NCBI GenBank assembly: GCA_035524895.1
Contig: DATLFI010000222.1
Span: 1 to 23,460, forward strand
Reading direction: 5' to 3'
Length of the DNA: 23,460 nucleotides
Origin: DATLFI01 sp035524895
GTDB taxonomy: Bacteria > Acidobacteriota > Thermoanaerobaculia > Multivoradales > Multivoraceae
The first letter of the stretch is position 1. Every line of letters starts with the position of its first letter. This document shows positions 16,376-22,922 of the stretch, piece by piece. The notes beneath the pieces were generated by a model. That model saw only the letters and a list, made by a program, of their open reading frames with translations, searched no databases and was not told the origin of the DNA. Position numbers and translations under genes: made by a program.

Positions 16376-16738
16376 GTTGGACCTCCTCGCGCCGGGAAGA
16401 GGCGGCGCGCTAGCAGCCCGTGGTGGAGCCCGCGTGAGGCTGCGCGCGGGGATCTGCGGCCGCTGGCAAGGCGGGCCGACGAACGCGATGCGGGACATCG
16501 TGCAGGAGGCCCAACGCAGCCCAGCGGCCGCAAACCCCCGCGCCCTTTGGGTTGGGGCGGCGTGGGCCCGTCTGCGTTGTTGCGCTCGCTCAACGATGGC
16601 ACCGCATCGCCACCGCTCGCGCGCCTAGCATATGGGCCCACGGCGCTCCCAACGCAGCCCACGGGGGTTCCACCACGGGCTGCTGGCCATTGTCCAACAT
16701 CGCGCTACATCTTCAGAAACCGTCTTCAGAAATCGTCT
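16376..16738. other. Gene-free 363-bp stretch filled with inverted and direct repeats
   Basis: I find no supportable gene here. It holds the dioxygenase ribosome site (AGGAGG, minus strand, 16382-16387), the inverted-repeat-bounded element at 16412-16684 and most of the 13-bp tandem repeat. Short open frames crossing it on both strands have no family resemblance or ribosome sites. Confidence 0.75.
16412..16684. repeat. 273-bp element bounded by ~32-bp imperfect inverted repeats (MITE/REPIN-like candidate)
   Basis: The left arm (16412-16444) starts AGCAGCCCGTGGTGG. The right arm (16653-16684) ends with its exact complement, CCACCACGGGCTGCT (16670-16684). The match continues inwards through a CCC..CGTG..GGCTGCG segment, for about 32 bp with a few mismatches and one single-base gap. 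Inside are TGCGGCCGCTGG (16455-16466) against CCAGCGGCCGCA (16521-16532), and CAACGCAG (16512-16519 and 16650-16657) against CTGCGTTG (16572-16579). CCCAACGCAGCCCA also occurs twice in direct orientation (16510-16523, 16648-16661). No transposase and no clear target-site duplication are seen. It could be a non-autonomous mobile repeat, or a structured RNA or terminator region for the porin. Confidence 0.6.
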
Positions 16739-16747
16739 TCAGAAATC
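16709..16747. repeat. 13-bp unit in three tandem copies across the porin stop codon
   Basis: ATCTTCAGAAACC (16709-16721), GTCTTCAGAAATC (16722-16734) and GTCTTCAGAAATC (16735-16747) follow each other directly. The third copy contains the porin stop codon (TGA on the minus strand, 16739-16741). The last two are identical. Confidence 0.85.
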
Positions 16748-17971
16748 GACCTGGAAGCGCAGGACCACACCACGCTCCGAGACCTCGGCGCCGGTCGCGT
16801 CATCGCCCTCGGCATCCACGAACGTGAGCAGGGTGCGTGCCCACGAATTCAGGTACCAGTTGACGGTCGCGCTCCAGGTCTCGGCAATCCCGCCTCCGAC
16901 GAGCGCCGACTCGAGGTCCACCTTCGAATAGCGGAGCGCGATCTCCCAGGCGCCGCTCGCCCAGTCGCGCTCGATCGGCCGCTTCGGCCGCACGCGATCG
17001 AACGCTCCGCCCGAGAGGCCCGACGTGGTGTAGGGGCGGTGCTCGCCAGTCAGGAAGTATCCCGCCTGCATATACAGGCCGCCGAACGACGGGTCGCCTC
17101 GTTCGCGCGAGGAAACCTCGACCTCGAAAGCCTCGGATTGGAAGTGGAACGGACCGTGGACGAGGGCCGCTTCCAAGCCGAGGACGCGCGCATCCTGCGC
17201 TGGGAAGCTCGGCGTCGCGAGCACGTCCTCGAGCAGGTGGTTCTCCGGCCTTGCGCGGAAGCGGAGCTGACCGTCCGGCGGGTCGCGAAGGCTCAGCGCC
17301 GCACCCAGGTGCAGCAGGCGCGTGCCCTCTTGCCGTCGCAGCGGGACCCCGGTGACTCGCCCGGTGAAGTGGACCTGGCTGCCGTCGAGGATCTCGCCGT
17401 CCTCCTGCATGTCCTGGAAGGCGCCGACCTTCCAGGTCACGCGATCCTCGGCCGCGCGCCCGAACAGCATCGCGCCGAGGTTCCTCTCGAAACCGAGCGC
17501 GAGCACGGGCGTCGGCCTCTCCGGGAAGGTCAGGTAGCGGTTGCTGGTCTGATCGTCGAGCGCGAAGGGCTCTTTGAAATGGCCGATCACCAGGGTGCCT
17601 GGGCCGAGGCCCTGCAGCCCGACGTAGACGTCGCGGATCGGCGCGTCAGGGTTGGAGAAGTCGAGCTCTACCTTCCACAGGAAGCGGTCGAAGTGCTTGC
17701 CCTGCGCATGGAGTCGGGCTCGCCTCAACTCGCTGCCGGTCTCTACCCCCGACAGCGCTCCATCTCCGTCGGCATAGGGTGCCGCGTCGATCTGAAGGCG
17801 TCCGCCGAGGGTCAGGACGACATCGCCGTCTGGGCTCTCGAGGTGGGTGCCGTGGCGCCAGTGGATGCGCCACCGATCCGCGGCGTCTCCGTCCGCGGCC
17901 TTCGCGCTCGCGGGCGTGATGGTCGACAGTGCGGCAGCCGCGGCTGCAGCCAGAAGAGAGAGCGCGGGCAT
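16739..17971 (-). CDS. OprP/OprO-type outer-membrane porin (probable phosphate porin)
   Basis: A 410-residue outer-membrane beta-barrel of the phosphate-selective porin O/P family. The ATG follows GAGGAG by 6 nt. Residues 1-25 are an alanine-rich signal peptide (LLAAAAAAALSTITPASA). The mature start, WRIHWRHGTHLESPDGDVVLTLGGRLQIDAA, is the family's first strand region; EVELDFSNPDAPIRDVYVGLQGLGPGTLVIGHFKEPFALDD-type spacing follows, and the protein ends with LRFQVDF, whose terminal phenylalanine is the barrel-assembly signal. The family is only partly phosphate-specific; here the position, divergent from phoB and close to pstS, makes phosphate or polyphosphate uptake the best inference. A weaker pair of 11-bp-spaced TTC-type hexamers lies upstream (18048-18064). 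Its final codons lie inside a 13-bp tandem repeat. Confidence 0.9.
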   Translation of the reverse strand: MPALSLLAAAAAAALSTITPASAKAADGDAADRWRIHWRHGTHLESPDGDVVLTLGGRLQIDAAPYADGDGALSGVETGSELRRARLHAQGKHFDRFLWKVELDFSNPDAPIRDVYVGLQGLGPGTLVIGHFKEPFALDDQTSNRYLTFPERPTPVLALGFERNLGAMLFGRAAEDRVTWKVGAFQDMQEDGEILDGSQVHFTGRVTGVPLRRQEGTRLLHLGAALSLRDPPDGQLRFRARPENHLLEDVLATPSFPAQDARVLGLEAALVHGPFHFQSEAFEVEVSSRERGDPSFGGLYMQAGYFLTGEHRPYTTSGLSGGAFDRVRPKRPIERDWASGAWEIALRYSKVDLESALVGGGIAETWSATVNWYLNSWARTLLTFVDAEGDDATGAEVSERGVVLRFQVDF

Positions 17972-18047
17972 CGGGAGCTCCTCGAAGGTCAGGGCGGCGA
18001 GTCAGGCCGCGAGCTTCGCAGTGTGGGAATGGCGCGCGGGATCCTAA

Positions 18048-18064
18048 TGGGAAGATCGCGTGAA
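18048..18064 (-). promoter_or_regulatory. Possible Pho box of the porin gene
   Basis: On the minus strand TTCACG (18064-18059) and TTCCCA (18053-18048) start 11 bp apart, the same spacing as before phoB and pstS. A TAGGAT that could serve as -10 lies at 18046-18041, very close to the second hexamer, so the promoter geometry differs from that of phoB. Confidence 0.4.
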
Positions 18065-18113
18065 GAGGAAACGGCTCCGAGGCGGCTCGAAGATCGTTGG
18101 TGCTGGGTATGGA

Positions 18114-18128
18114 TTCCACAATATGGAA
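18114..18128. promoter_or_regulatory. 15-bp palindrome between porin and phoB
   Basis: TTCCA (18114-18118) and TGGAA (18124-18128) are perfect inverted halves around CAATA, in a locally AT-richer stretch. The position between divergent genes suits a dimeric regulator, but no partner regulator is known here. Confidence 0.35.
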
Positions 18129-18166
18129 CACTCTGAGTCGACTCGATGATCGATCTCCCCGACCTT

Positions 18167-18194
18167 TTCTCGGATCCTTCACACGGGCTTCACG
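18167..18194 (+). promoter_or_regulatory. Pho box (PhoB operator) upstream of phoB
   Basis: TTCTCG at 18167, TTCACA at 18178 and TTCACG at 18189 are three hexamers exactly 11 bp apart, the direct-repeat layout bound by PhoB dimers. A candidate -10 (TAGTCT, 18203-18208) begins 8 bp after the last hexamer, so the box would replace the -35 as in PhoB-activated promoters. Confidence 0.68.
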
Positions 18195-18202
18195 ATCGTC
18201 GC

Positions 18203-18208
18203 TAGTCT
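18203..18208 (+). promoter_or_regulatory. Candidate -10 box of the phoB-phoR operon
   Basis: TAGTCT keeps the key TA....T positions and sits 8 bp behind the Pho box. Transcription would begin near 18215, upstream of the TTG start at 18257 but downstream of the TTG at 18209, which argues for the later start. Confidence 0.45.
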
Positions 18209-18256
18209 TTGTCCAGCCGGAGGCTGAGACCGATCCTGGCGCACTGGAGCCCACAA

Positions 18257-18961
18257 TTGGCCGGCGAGAAGATCGTCGTCATCGAAGACGAGCCCGACAT
18301 CCTCGAGCTCCTTCAGTTCAACCTCAGCCGCGAAGGCTACGAGGTGGCTTCCGCGAGCACCGGGACCGAAGGTCTGGCCACCGTTCGGCGGGAAAGCCCG
18401 GACCTGGTGCTGCTCGATCTCCTGTTGCCGGGCGTCGATGGGCTCGACGTCTGCCGCCAGCTCCGCGCCGACGCCGAGACTCGCGACGTGCCGATCATCA
18501 TGGTGACCGCCAAGGGGGAGGAGAGCGACGTGGTGCTGGGTCTCGGCTTGGGTGCCGACGACTACGTCCAGAAGCCGTTCAGCCCGCGCGAGCTGGTCGC
18601 CAGGGTGCGGGCGGTGCTGCGCCGCACCAATGGGAGTGACAGCGCACCCTCGCAGTCCCGCCTGGTGCGGGGGTCGTTGGTCATCGAGCCCGAGCGCCAC
18701 CGGGTGACCGTCGACGGCGAGCGGCGGCCCTTCACTCCGACCGAGTTCCGGCTGCTGCACTTTCTCGCCACGCATCCCGGGCGGGTCTTCACCCGCGACC
18801 AGCTCATCAACCGCGCCATCGGCGAGAATGCGGTGGTGATCGACCGCAACATCGACGTGCACATTCGCGCGGTCCGCCGCAAGCTCGGGGAGCAGCGCGA
18901 CATGATCGAGACCATCCGCGGCGTGGGCTACTCCTTCCGGGCGCCCGACGAGGTGTCGTGA
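18257..18961 (+). CDS. phoB: Phosphate regulon response regulator PhoB
   Basis: A 234-residue OmpR/PhoB-class response regulator. I place the start at TTG 18257, with GGAG 7 nt upstream; it gives AGEKIVVIEDEPDILELL, the expected N-terminus and near-standard PhoB length. The earlier TTG at 18209 would add 16 residues that begin upstream of the predicted transcription start. The receiver domain (4-120) has acidic pair E10/D11, phospho-acceptor D54 in LVLLDLLLPG, T84 and K106 (VQKPF). The winged-helix domain (about 135-232) has LTPTEFRLLHFL-like FTPTEFRLLHFL and ends with IETIRGVGYSFRA. It acts in the cytoplasm, binding Pho boxes when phosphorylated by PhoR, 4 bp downstream. The Pho box before its own gene indicates autoactivation. 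Confidence 0.93.
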   Translation: MAGEKIVVIEDEPDILELLQFNLSREGYEVASASTGTEGLATVRRESPDLVLLDLLLPGVDGLDVCRQLRADAETRDVPIIMVTAKGEESDVVLGLGLGADDYVQKPFSPRELVARVRAVLRRTNGSDSAPSQSRLVRGSLVIEPERHRVTVDGERRPFTPTEFRLLHFLATHPGRVFTRDQLINRAIGENAVVIDRNIDVHIRAVRRKLGEQRDMIETIRGVGYSFRAPDEVS

Positions 18962-18965
18962 CGGA

Positions 18966-20777
18966 GTGAGCGAGCTGCGCGCGGTGTTGCGCTCGCGCTA
19001 CTTCCGCCGGCTGTTCTGGGGGGTCGCCGGGGTGGTGCTCTTGGTCGTCGCGGTGCAGCTCGTGGTGATCCTGCCGAGGCTGCGGGTCGACGCGCGCGCT
19101 GCAGTACGCGAGCGGCTCCTGGATCAGGCGCGCCTCGTGCGGTCCGCGGTCCGGGCGGGATTGCCGCGGGACGCCGACTGGGAGCAGGCGGTCCGTGACC
19201 TGGCTCGGGGCAGCGGCATCCGACTGACCCTTTTCGCGAGTGACGGAAGCATCCTGGCCGACTCCGACCTCGGAGCCATCGGGCCCCCGGACCCGGTCGC
19301 GCGCCCCGAGATCCTCGATGCCAAGGCGCGAGGCCAGGGCGTAGCCGTGCGTCGCCGCGACGAGCTCGGACAGGACGTGATGTTCGTGGCGCTCCCCCTC
19401 TATCACCCCTCCACCGCCGCGACGCCGCAGGTGTACGTGCGCACCGCGCTGCCGCTCGCGCGTCTGGACGACCGCTCGCGATCGCTGATGCGCTCCACCC
19501 TGTGGGGCGCGGCTGCCGCGCTCACCCTCGGCATCGTGGCCGCTGGCGTGTTGGCGCGGCGCGCCGCGGCCCCGGTGCTCGACGTCGCCGAAGCCGCCGA
19601 CGCCATCGCCGCTGGCGACTACCGCAAGCGCATCGAGGTGCCAAGGGAGGACGAGGTCGGTAGGCTGGCAGCCGCGTTCAACACCACCTGCGCGCGCCTG
19701 GCGGAGCAGCTCGAGACCATCACCGGCGATCGCAACAAGCTCACCGCGGTGCTCGAGAGCATGGTCGAGGGCGTGATCGCGATCGACCGGCGCGAGCGCA
19801 TCCTGCACGTCAACGCGGTGGTCGCGGAGCTCTTCGATCTAGGTGACCCGGAGCGGCTGTTCGGACGCCCGTTCTACGAGGCCACGCGAGTGCCCGAGAT
19901 CGCCGAGGCGCTGGAGGAGGCGCTGCGCGGTGAACGCGTGCTGCGAACGATGCGTCTCGAGGAACGCTCGCCGGCCAGGGTGCTCGAGGTCAACGCCGCA
20001 CCGCTTCGTGGTGCTGGTTTGGAGACCATAGGCGCGGTCGTGGTGCTCCACGACGTCACCCAGCTCCACAAGCTGGAGGGCATCCGGCGGCAGTTCGTGA
20101 GCAACGTCTCTCACGAGCTCAAGACGCCGCTGACGGCGATCCGCGGGTTCGTCGAGACCCTGCTCGACGCCGACGAGATCGATGCCGCTACTCGGCGGCG
20201 TTTTCTCGAGCGCATCCGCTTGCAGACGAATCGATTGTCGAGCCTGGTCGCGGACCTGCTCTCGCTGTCGCGGATCGAGTCGACCGATGGCGGCGCCGAG
20301 CGCCGGCGTGTCGACTTGCGCGCGCCGCTGATGGAGAGCGTGCGCGCGCTGCGTCCGGCGATCGAGGCCCGCGGGCTCGAGCTCGCCCTCGACTTGCCGC
20401 CACTGCCGGTGGTGGTGAGCGGCGAGGAGGAATCGCTGCGGCAGGCGTTATCGAACCTGATCGACAACGCCATCAAGTACTCGGAGGTGGGCGCGCCGGT
20501 CTTCGTGCGCCTGCGCCAGGAAGGTCCCGACGCGGTATTCGAGGTCGAAGACCGCGGCGCTGGCATCGAGCCGCAGCACCACCAGCGCATCTTCGAGCGC
20601 TTCTACCGGGTCGACCGGGCGCGGTCCCGGGATCTGGGTGGTACCGGGCTCGGCCTGGCGATCGTCAAGAACGTAGCCCAGGCGTTCGGCGGCGAGGTGG
20701 CGGTCGAGAGCCAGCCCGGAAGGGGCAGCCTGTTCCGCATGAAACTACCCCTCGCAGCCGGCGAGAGGGTCGCATGA
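18966..20777 (+). CDS. phoR: Phosphate regulon sensor histidine kinase PhoR
   Basis: A 603-residue membrane histidine kinase. A GTG start 4 bp after the phoB stop indicates translation coupled to phoB. Membrane helix 1 is about 17-37, an extracytoplasmic segment of roughly 140 residues follows, and helix 2 is about 179-198. Then come HAMP (about 199-252), a PAS domain (about 257-370), HisKA with phospho-acceptor H383 in VSHELKTPLTAIRGF, and HATPase with N501 (NLIDNAIKYS), DRGAGI (529-534) and GGTGLGLAI (558-566). All kinase motifs are intact. The family phosphorylates PhoB in low phosphate and dephosphorylates it in high phosphate, with the Pst transporter passing the signal. A large extracytoplasmic domain is more like Gram-positive PhoR than the short E. 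coli form. Its stop (20775-20777) overlaps an ATG that is not the pstS start. Confidence 0.93.
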   Translation: MSELRAVLRSRYFRRLFWGVAGVVLLVVAVQLVVILPRLRVDARAAVRERLLDQARLVRSAVRAGLPRDADWEQAVRDLARGSGIRLTLFASDGSILADSDLGAIGPPDPVARPEILDAKARGQGVAVRRRDELGQDVMFVALPLYHPSTAATPQVYVRTALPLARLDDRSRSLMRSTLWGAAAALTLGIVAAGVLARRAAAPVLDVAEAADAIAAGDYRKRIEVPREDEVGRLAAAFNTTCARLAEQLETITGDRNKLTAVLESMVEGVIAIDRRERILHVNAVVAELFDLGDPERLFGRPFYEATRVPEIAEALEEALRGERVLRTMRLEERSPARVLEVNAAPLRGAGLETIGAVVVLHDVTQLHKLEGIRRQFVSNVSHELKTPLTAIRGFVETLLDADEIDAATRRRFLERIRLQTNRLSSLVADLLSLSRIESTDGGAERRRVDLRAPLMESVRALRPAIEARGLELALDLPPLPVVVSGEEESLRQALSNLIDNAIKYSEVGAPVFVRLRQEGPDAVFEVEDRGAGIEPQHHQRIFERFYRVDRARSRDLGGTGLGLAIVKNVAQAFGGEVAVESQPGRGSLFRMKLPLAAGERVA

Positions 20778-20807
20778 GTGCCTCTGCGGGGCGCCTTCGC
20801 CTATTCT

Positions 20808-20835
20808 TTACGCTCACCTTAACTCGATCTTCACG
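20808..20835 (+). promoter_or_regulatory. Pho box (PhoB operator) upstream of pstS
   Basis: TTACGC at 20808, TTAACT at 20819 and TTCACG at 20830 are spaced exactly 11 bp, the same three-unit layout as before phoB, and the last unit is identical there (TTCACG). The box ends 55 bp before the pstS ATG. The stretch is AT-richer than its surroundings. A weak -10 candidate (GACGCT, 20845-20850) follows. Confidence 0.68.
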
Positions 20836-20890
20836 GTCGTCCGCGACGCTCGCGCTTCGGCCAGGAGCGACCCTCAGGAGATTCACGGCC

Positions 20891-21904
20891 ATGATCCAGA
20901 ATCGGTTTCGCGCCCCGTCGTGGGCGCTGTTGGCTCTGCTCGGCGCTTGCGGCGGCGGCGACGTGGAGGAAGGACAGCTCCGGGGCACGGTCGGCGTCGA
21001 CGGCTCGAGCACGGTGTTCCCGATCACCGAGGCCGTGGCGGAGGACTTCCGCGCGGAGGCGCCCGCGGTGCGCGTGACGGTCGGCATCTCGGGTACCGGC
21101 GGCGGCTTCAAGAAGTTCGCGAACGCCGAGATCGACATCGCCGACGCCTCGCGCCCGATCGACCCGACCGAGGTCGCCGCGGCGCAGGCGAACGGCATCG
21201 AGTTCATCGAGCTGCCGATCGCCTACGACGGCCTCTCGGTGGTCGTGCACCCGAGCAACGATTGGGTCGACCACCTCACGGTCGAGGAGCTCCAGCGAAT
21301 CTGGCAGCCAGAGAGCACCGTGCGGACCTGGCGCGACGTGCGGCCCCAGTGGCCCGATAGGGAGATTGCGCTCTACGGCCCGGGCACGGACTCCGGCACG
21401 TTCGACTACTTCACCGAGGCGATCATGGGCAGGAGCGGCGCTTCGCGGAGCGACTACACCGCGAGCGAGGACGACAACGTCCTGGTGCAAGGTGTTGGCG
21501 GGGACCCGAGCGCGCTGGGATTCTTCGGTTTCGCGTACTACGTCGAGAACGCGGAGCGCCTCAAGATCGTGCCCATCGACCCGGGGACCGGCCCGGTGGC
21601 ACCCAGCCAGGCAACCATCAACGACGGCAGCTACCGCCCGCTATCGCGTCCGGTCCTCATCTACGTGGCGCGCCCTTCCGCCGATCGCCCCGAGGTGGCA
21701 GCCTTCGTCGACTTCTACCTCGACCAGGTCGCGACGCTGGCCGAGGAGGTCGGCTACGTGGCGCTGCCGGAGGAGGCTTATGCCGCGGTGGAGCAGCACT
21801 GGCGCCGTCGCGTCACCGGCTCGGTGTACTCCGGTGGGCACACGACGGGGACGTCCATCGTCGAGCTGTTGGGCCAGGCATCGACGGCGCCCTCGGTCGA
21901 GTGA
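20891..21904 (+). CDS. pstS: Phosphate-binding lipoprotein PstS
   Basis: A 337-residue substrate-binding protein of the Pst phosphate ABC transporter. The start ATG 20891 has CAGGAG 10 nt upstream and opens a lipoprotein signal with LLGAC (lipidated C20); the in-frame ATG at 20774 lies upstream of the Pho box and is rejected. Phosphate-ligand segments are GVDGSSTVFPITEAVAEDF, GISGTGGGFKKF and the GPGTDSGTFDYF segment, all present. PSALGFFGFAYY follows. The tail after residue about 315 (TGSVYSGGHTTGTSIVELLG) is slightly longer than usual. It acts on the outer face of the inner membrane and hands phosphate to PstC/PstA. It has its own Pho box, and pstC follows after 31 bp. Confidence 0.95.
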   Translation: MIQNRFRAPSWALLALLGACGGGDVEEGQLRGTVGVDGSSTVFPITEAVAEDFRAEAPAVRVTVGISGTGGGFKKFANAEIDIADASRPIDPTEVAAAQANGIEFIELPIAYDGLSVVVHPSNDWVDHLTVEELQRIWQPESTVRTWRDVRPQWPDREIALYGPGTDSGTFDYFTEAIMGRSGASRSDYTASEDDNVLVQGVGGDPSALGFFGFAYYVENAERLKIVPIDPGTGPVAPSQATINDGSYRPLSRPVLIYVARPSADRPEVAAFVDFYLDQVATLAEEVGYVALPEEAYAAVEQHWRRRVTGSVYSGGHTTGTSIVELLGQASTAPSVE

Positions 21905-21935
21905 GCCGAGGCGGTAGGCGAGCTGAGCGCGCACC

Positions 21936-22922
21936 ATGGGTGAACAGGGTTCGGGGAGCTCGGGATGGCCGCGGGCGGAAGGGGCGGACGGGCCCGCTCC
22001 GCCCGCTGTTGCCGCGCCGAGCCTGAGTCGACGGCGCCGTTGGAAGCGCGACCTGGCGGAGGGCGGCATCGGCGGCGCTCTCATGATCTGCGCGCTGATC
22101 TCGGTGGTCACGACGTTCCTGATCGTCATCGTGCTGGTCACCGAGGCAGCGACCTTCTTTCGCGAGGTCTCCCTCGGCGAGTTCCTGTTCGGCACTCGGT
22201 GGGCGCCGTTGCTGGAACCGCGCTCCTTTGGAGTGCTGCCGCTGGTGTGCGGGACGATGATGATCGTGCTCGGCTCGAGCGTCGTGGCGATTCCGCTCGG
22301 GCTCGCGAGCGGCATCTACCTGAGCGAGTACGCCGGTCCGCGCTCCCGCGCGCTGCTCAAGCCGGTGCTGGAGGTGCTCGCAGGCATCCCGACCGTGGTC
22401 TACGGCTACTTCGCGCTCACCTTCGTCACACCGATACTCCAGGCCATCCTGCCGCAGACACGCATCTTCAACGCCGCGAGCGCTTCGATCGTGGTCGGCA
22501 TCATGATCTTGCCGATGGTCGCCTCGCTGTGTGACGACTCGCTGCTCGCCGTGCCCGACGACCTGCGCCAGGCGGCCCACGCTCTGGGCGCGACCCGCAT
22601 GGAGGTGGCGCTGCGGATCGTGGTGCCCTCCGCGCTCAGCGGCGTCCTCGCGTCCTTCGTGCTCGCAGTCTCGCGCGCGATCGGCGAGACCATGGCGGTC
22701 GCGCTGGCTGCCGGCATGACGCCCAAGCTCACGATCAACTTCCTCGACAGCATCGCGACCATGACCGCCTACATCGTGCAGGTGAGTCTGGGTGACACCC
22801 CGGCCGGGACCGTCGAGTACAAGACGCTGTTCGCCGTGGCCTTGCTGCTGTTCGTCATGACTCTCGCGCTCAACATCCTCGGCGACCGCGTGATGCGTCG
22901 CTTTCGGGAGGAGTACGAGTGA
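21936..22922 (+). CDS. pstC: Phosphate ABC transporter permease PstC
   Basis: A 328-residue inner-membrane permease. An N-terminal cytoplasmic stretch of about 45 residues rich in Gly, Ala and Arg precedes the first helix (GALMICALISVVTTFLIVIVLV). The Pst-C signature region GEFLFGTRWAPL, the helix PLVCGTMMIVLGSSVVAIPLGLASGIYLSEYA, and EVLAGIPTVVYGYFALTFV are characteristic. The ABC-contact loop is DDLRQAAHALGATRMEVALRIVVPSALSG (EAA motif) and is followed by SRAIGETMAVALAAG. It pairs with PstA to form the phosphate channel. The ATG at 21936 has no strong ribosome site; a start nearer the first helix is possible. Its stop overlaps the pstA start codon (GTGA), implying translational coupling. 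Confidence 0.94.
   Translation: MGEQGSGSSGWPRAEGADGPAPPAVAAPSLSRRRRWKRDLAEGGIGGALMICALISVVTTFLIVIVLVTEAATFFREVSLGEFLFGTRWAPLLEPRSFGVLPLVCGTMMIVLGSSVVAIPLGLASGIYLSEYAGPRSRALLKPVLEVLAGIPTVVYGYFALTFVTPILQAILPQTRIFNAASASIVVGIMILPMVASLCDDSLLAVPDDLRQAAHALGATRMEVALRIVVPSALSGVLASFVLAVSRAIGETMAVALAAGMTPKLTINFLDSIATMTAYIVQVSLGDTPAGTVEYKTLFAVALLLFVMTLALNILGDRVMRRFREEYE

Noticed and set aside
16509..16579. Integron attC-like site (GCCCAAC with a later CTGCGTTG)
   Set aside because: Only one core fits the RYYYAAC pattern, the partner GTTRRRY is missing, and there is no integrase or cassette array in the window.
16376..16747. CRISPR array suggested by repeats
   Set aside because: The repeats are inverted or directly abutting 13-mers without unique spacers of regular length, and no cas gene is present.
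14723..18136. Very long plus-strand open frame (1137 codons) opposite the ligase, dioxygenase and porin genes
   Set aside because: It is antisense to three well-supported genes and to the repeat element, has no recognisable domain and is arginine/alanine-rich, as expected for stop-poor shadow frames in GC-rich DNA.
20774..20890. Upstream in-frame ATG for pstS overlapping the phoR stop (ATGA)
   Set aside because: It would put the Pho box inside the coding region and 39 non-signal residues before a good lipoprotein signal. ATG 20891 has CAGGAG upstream.
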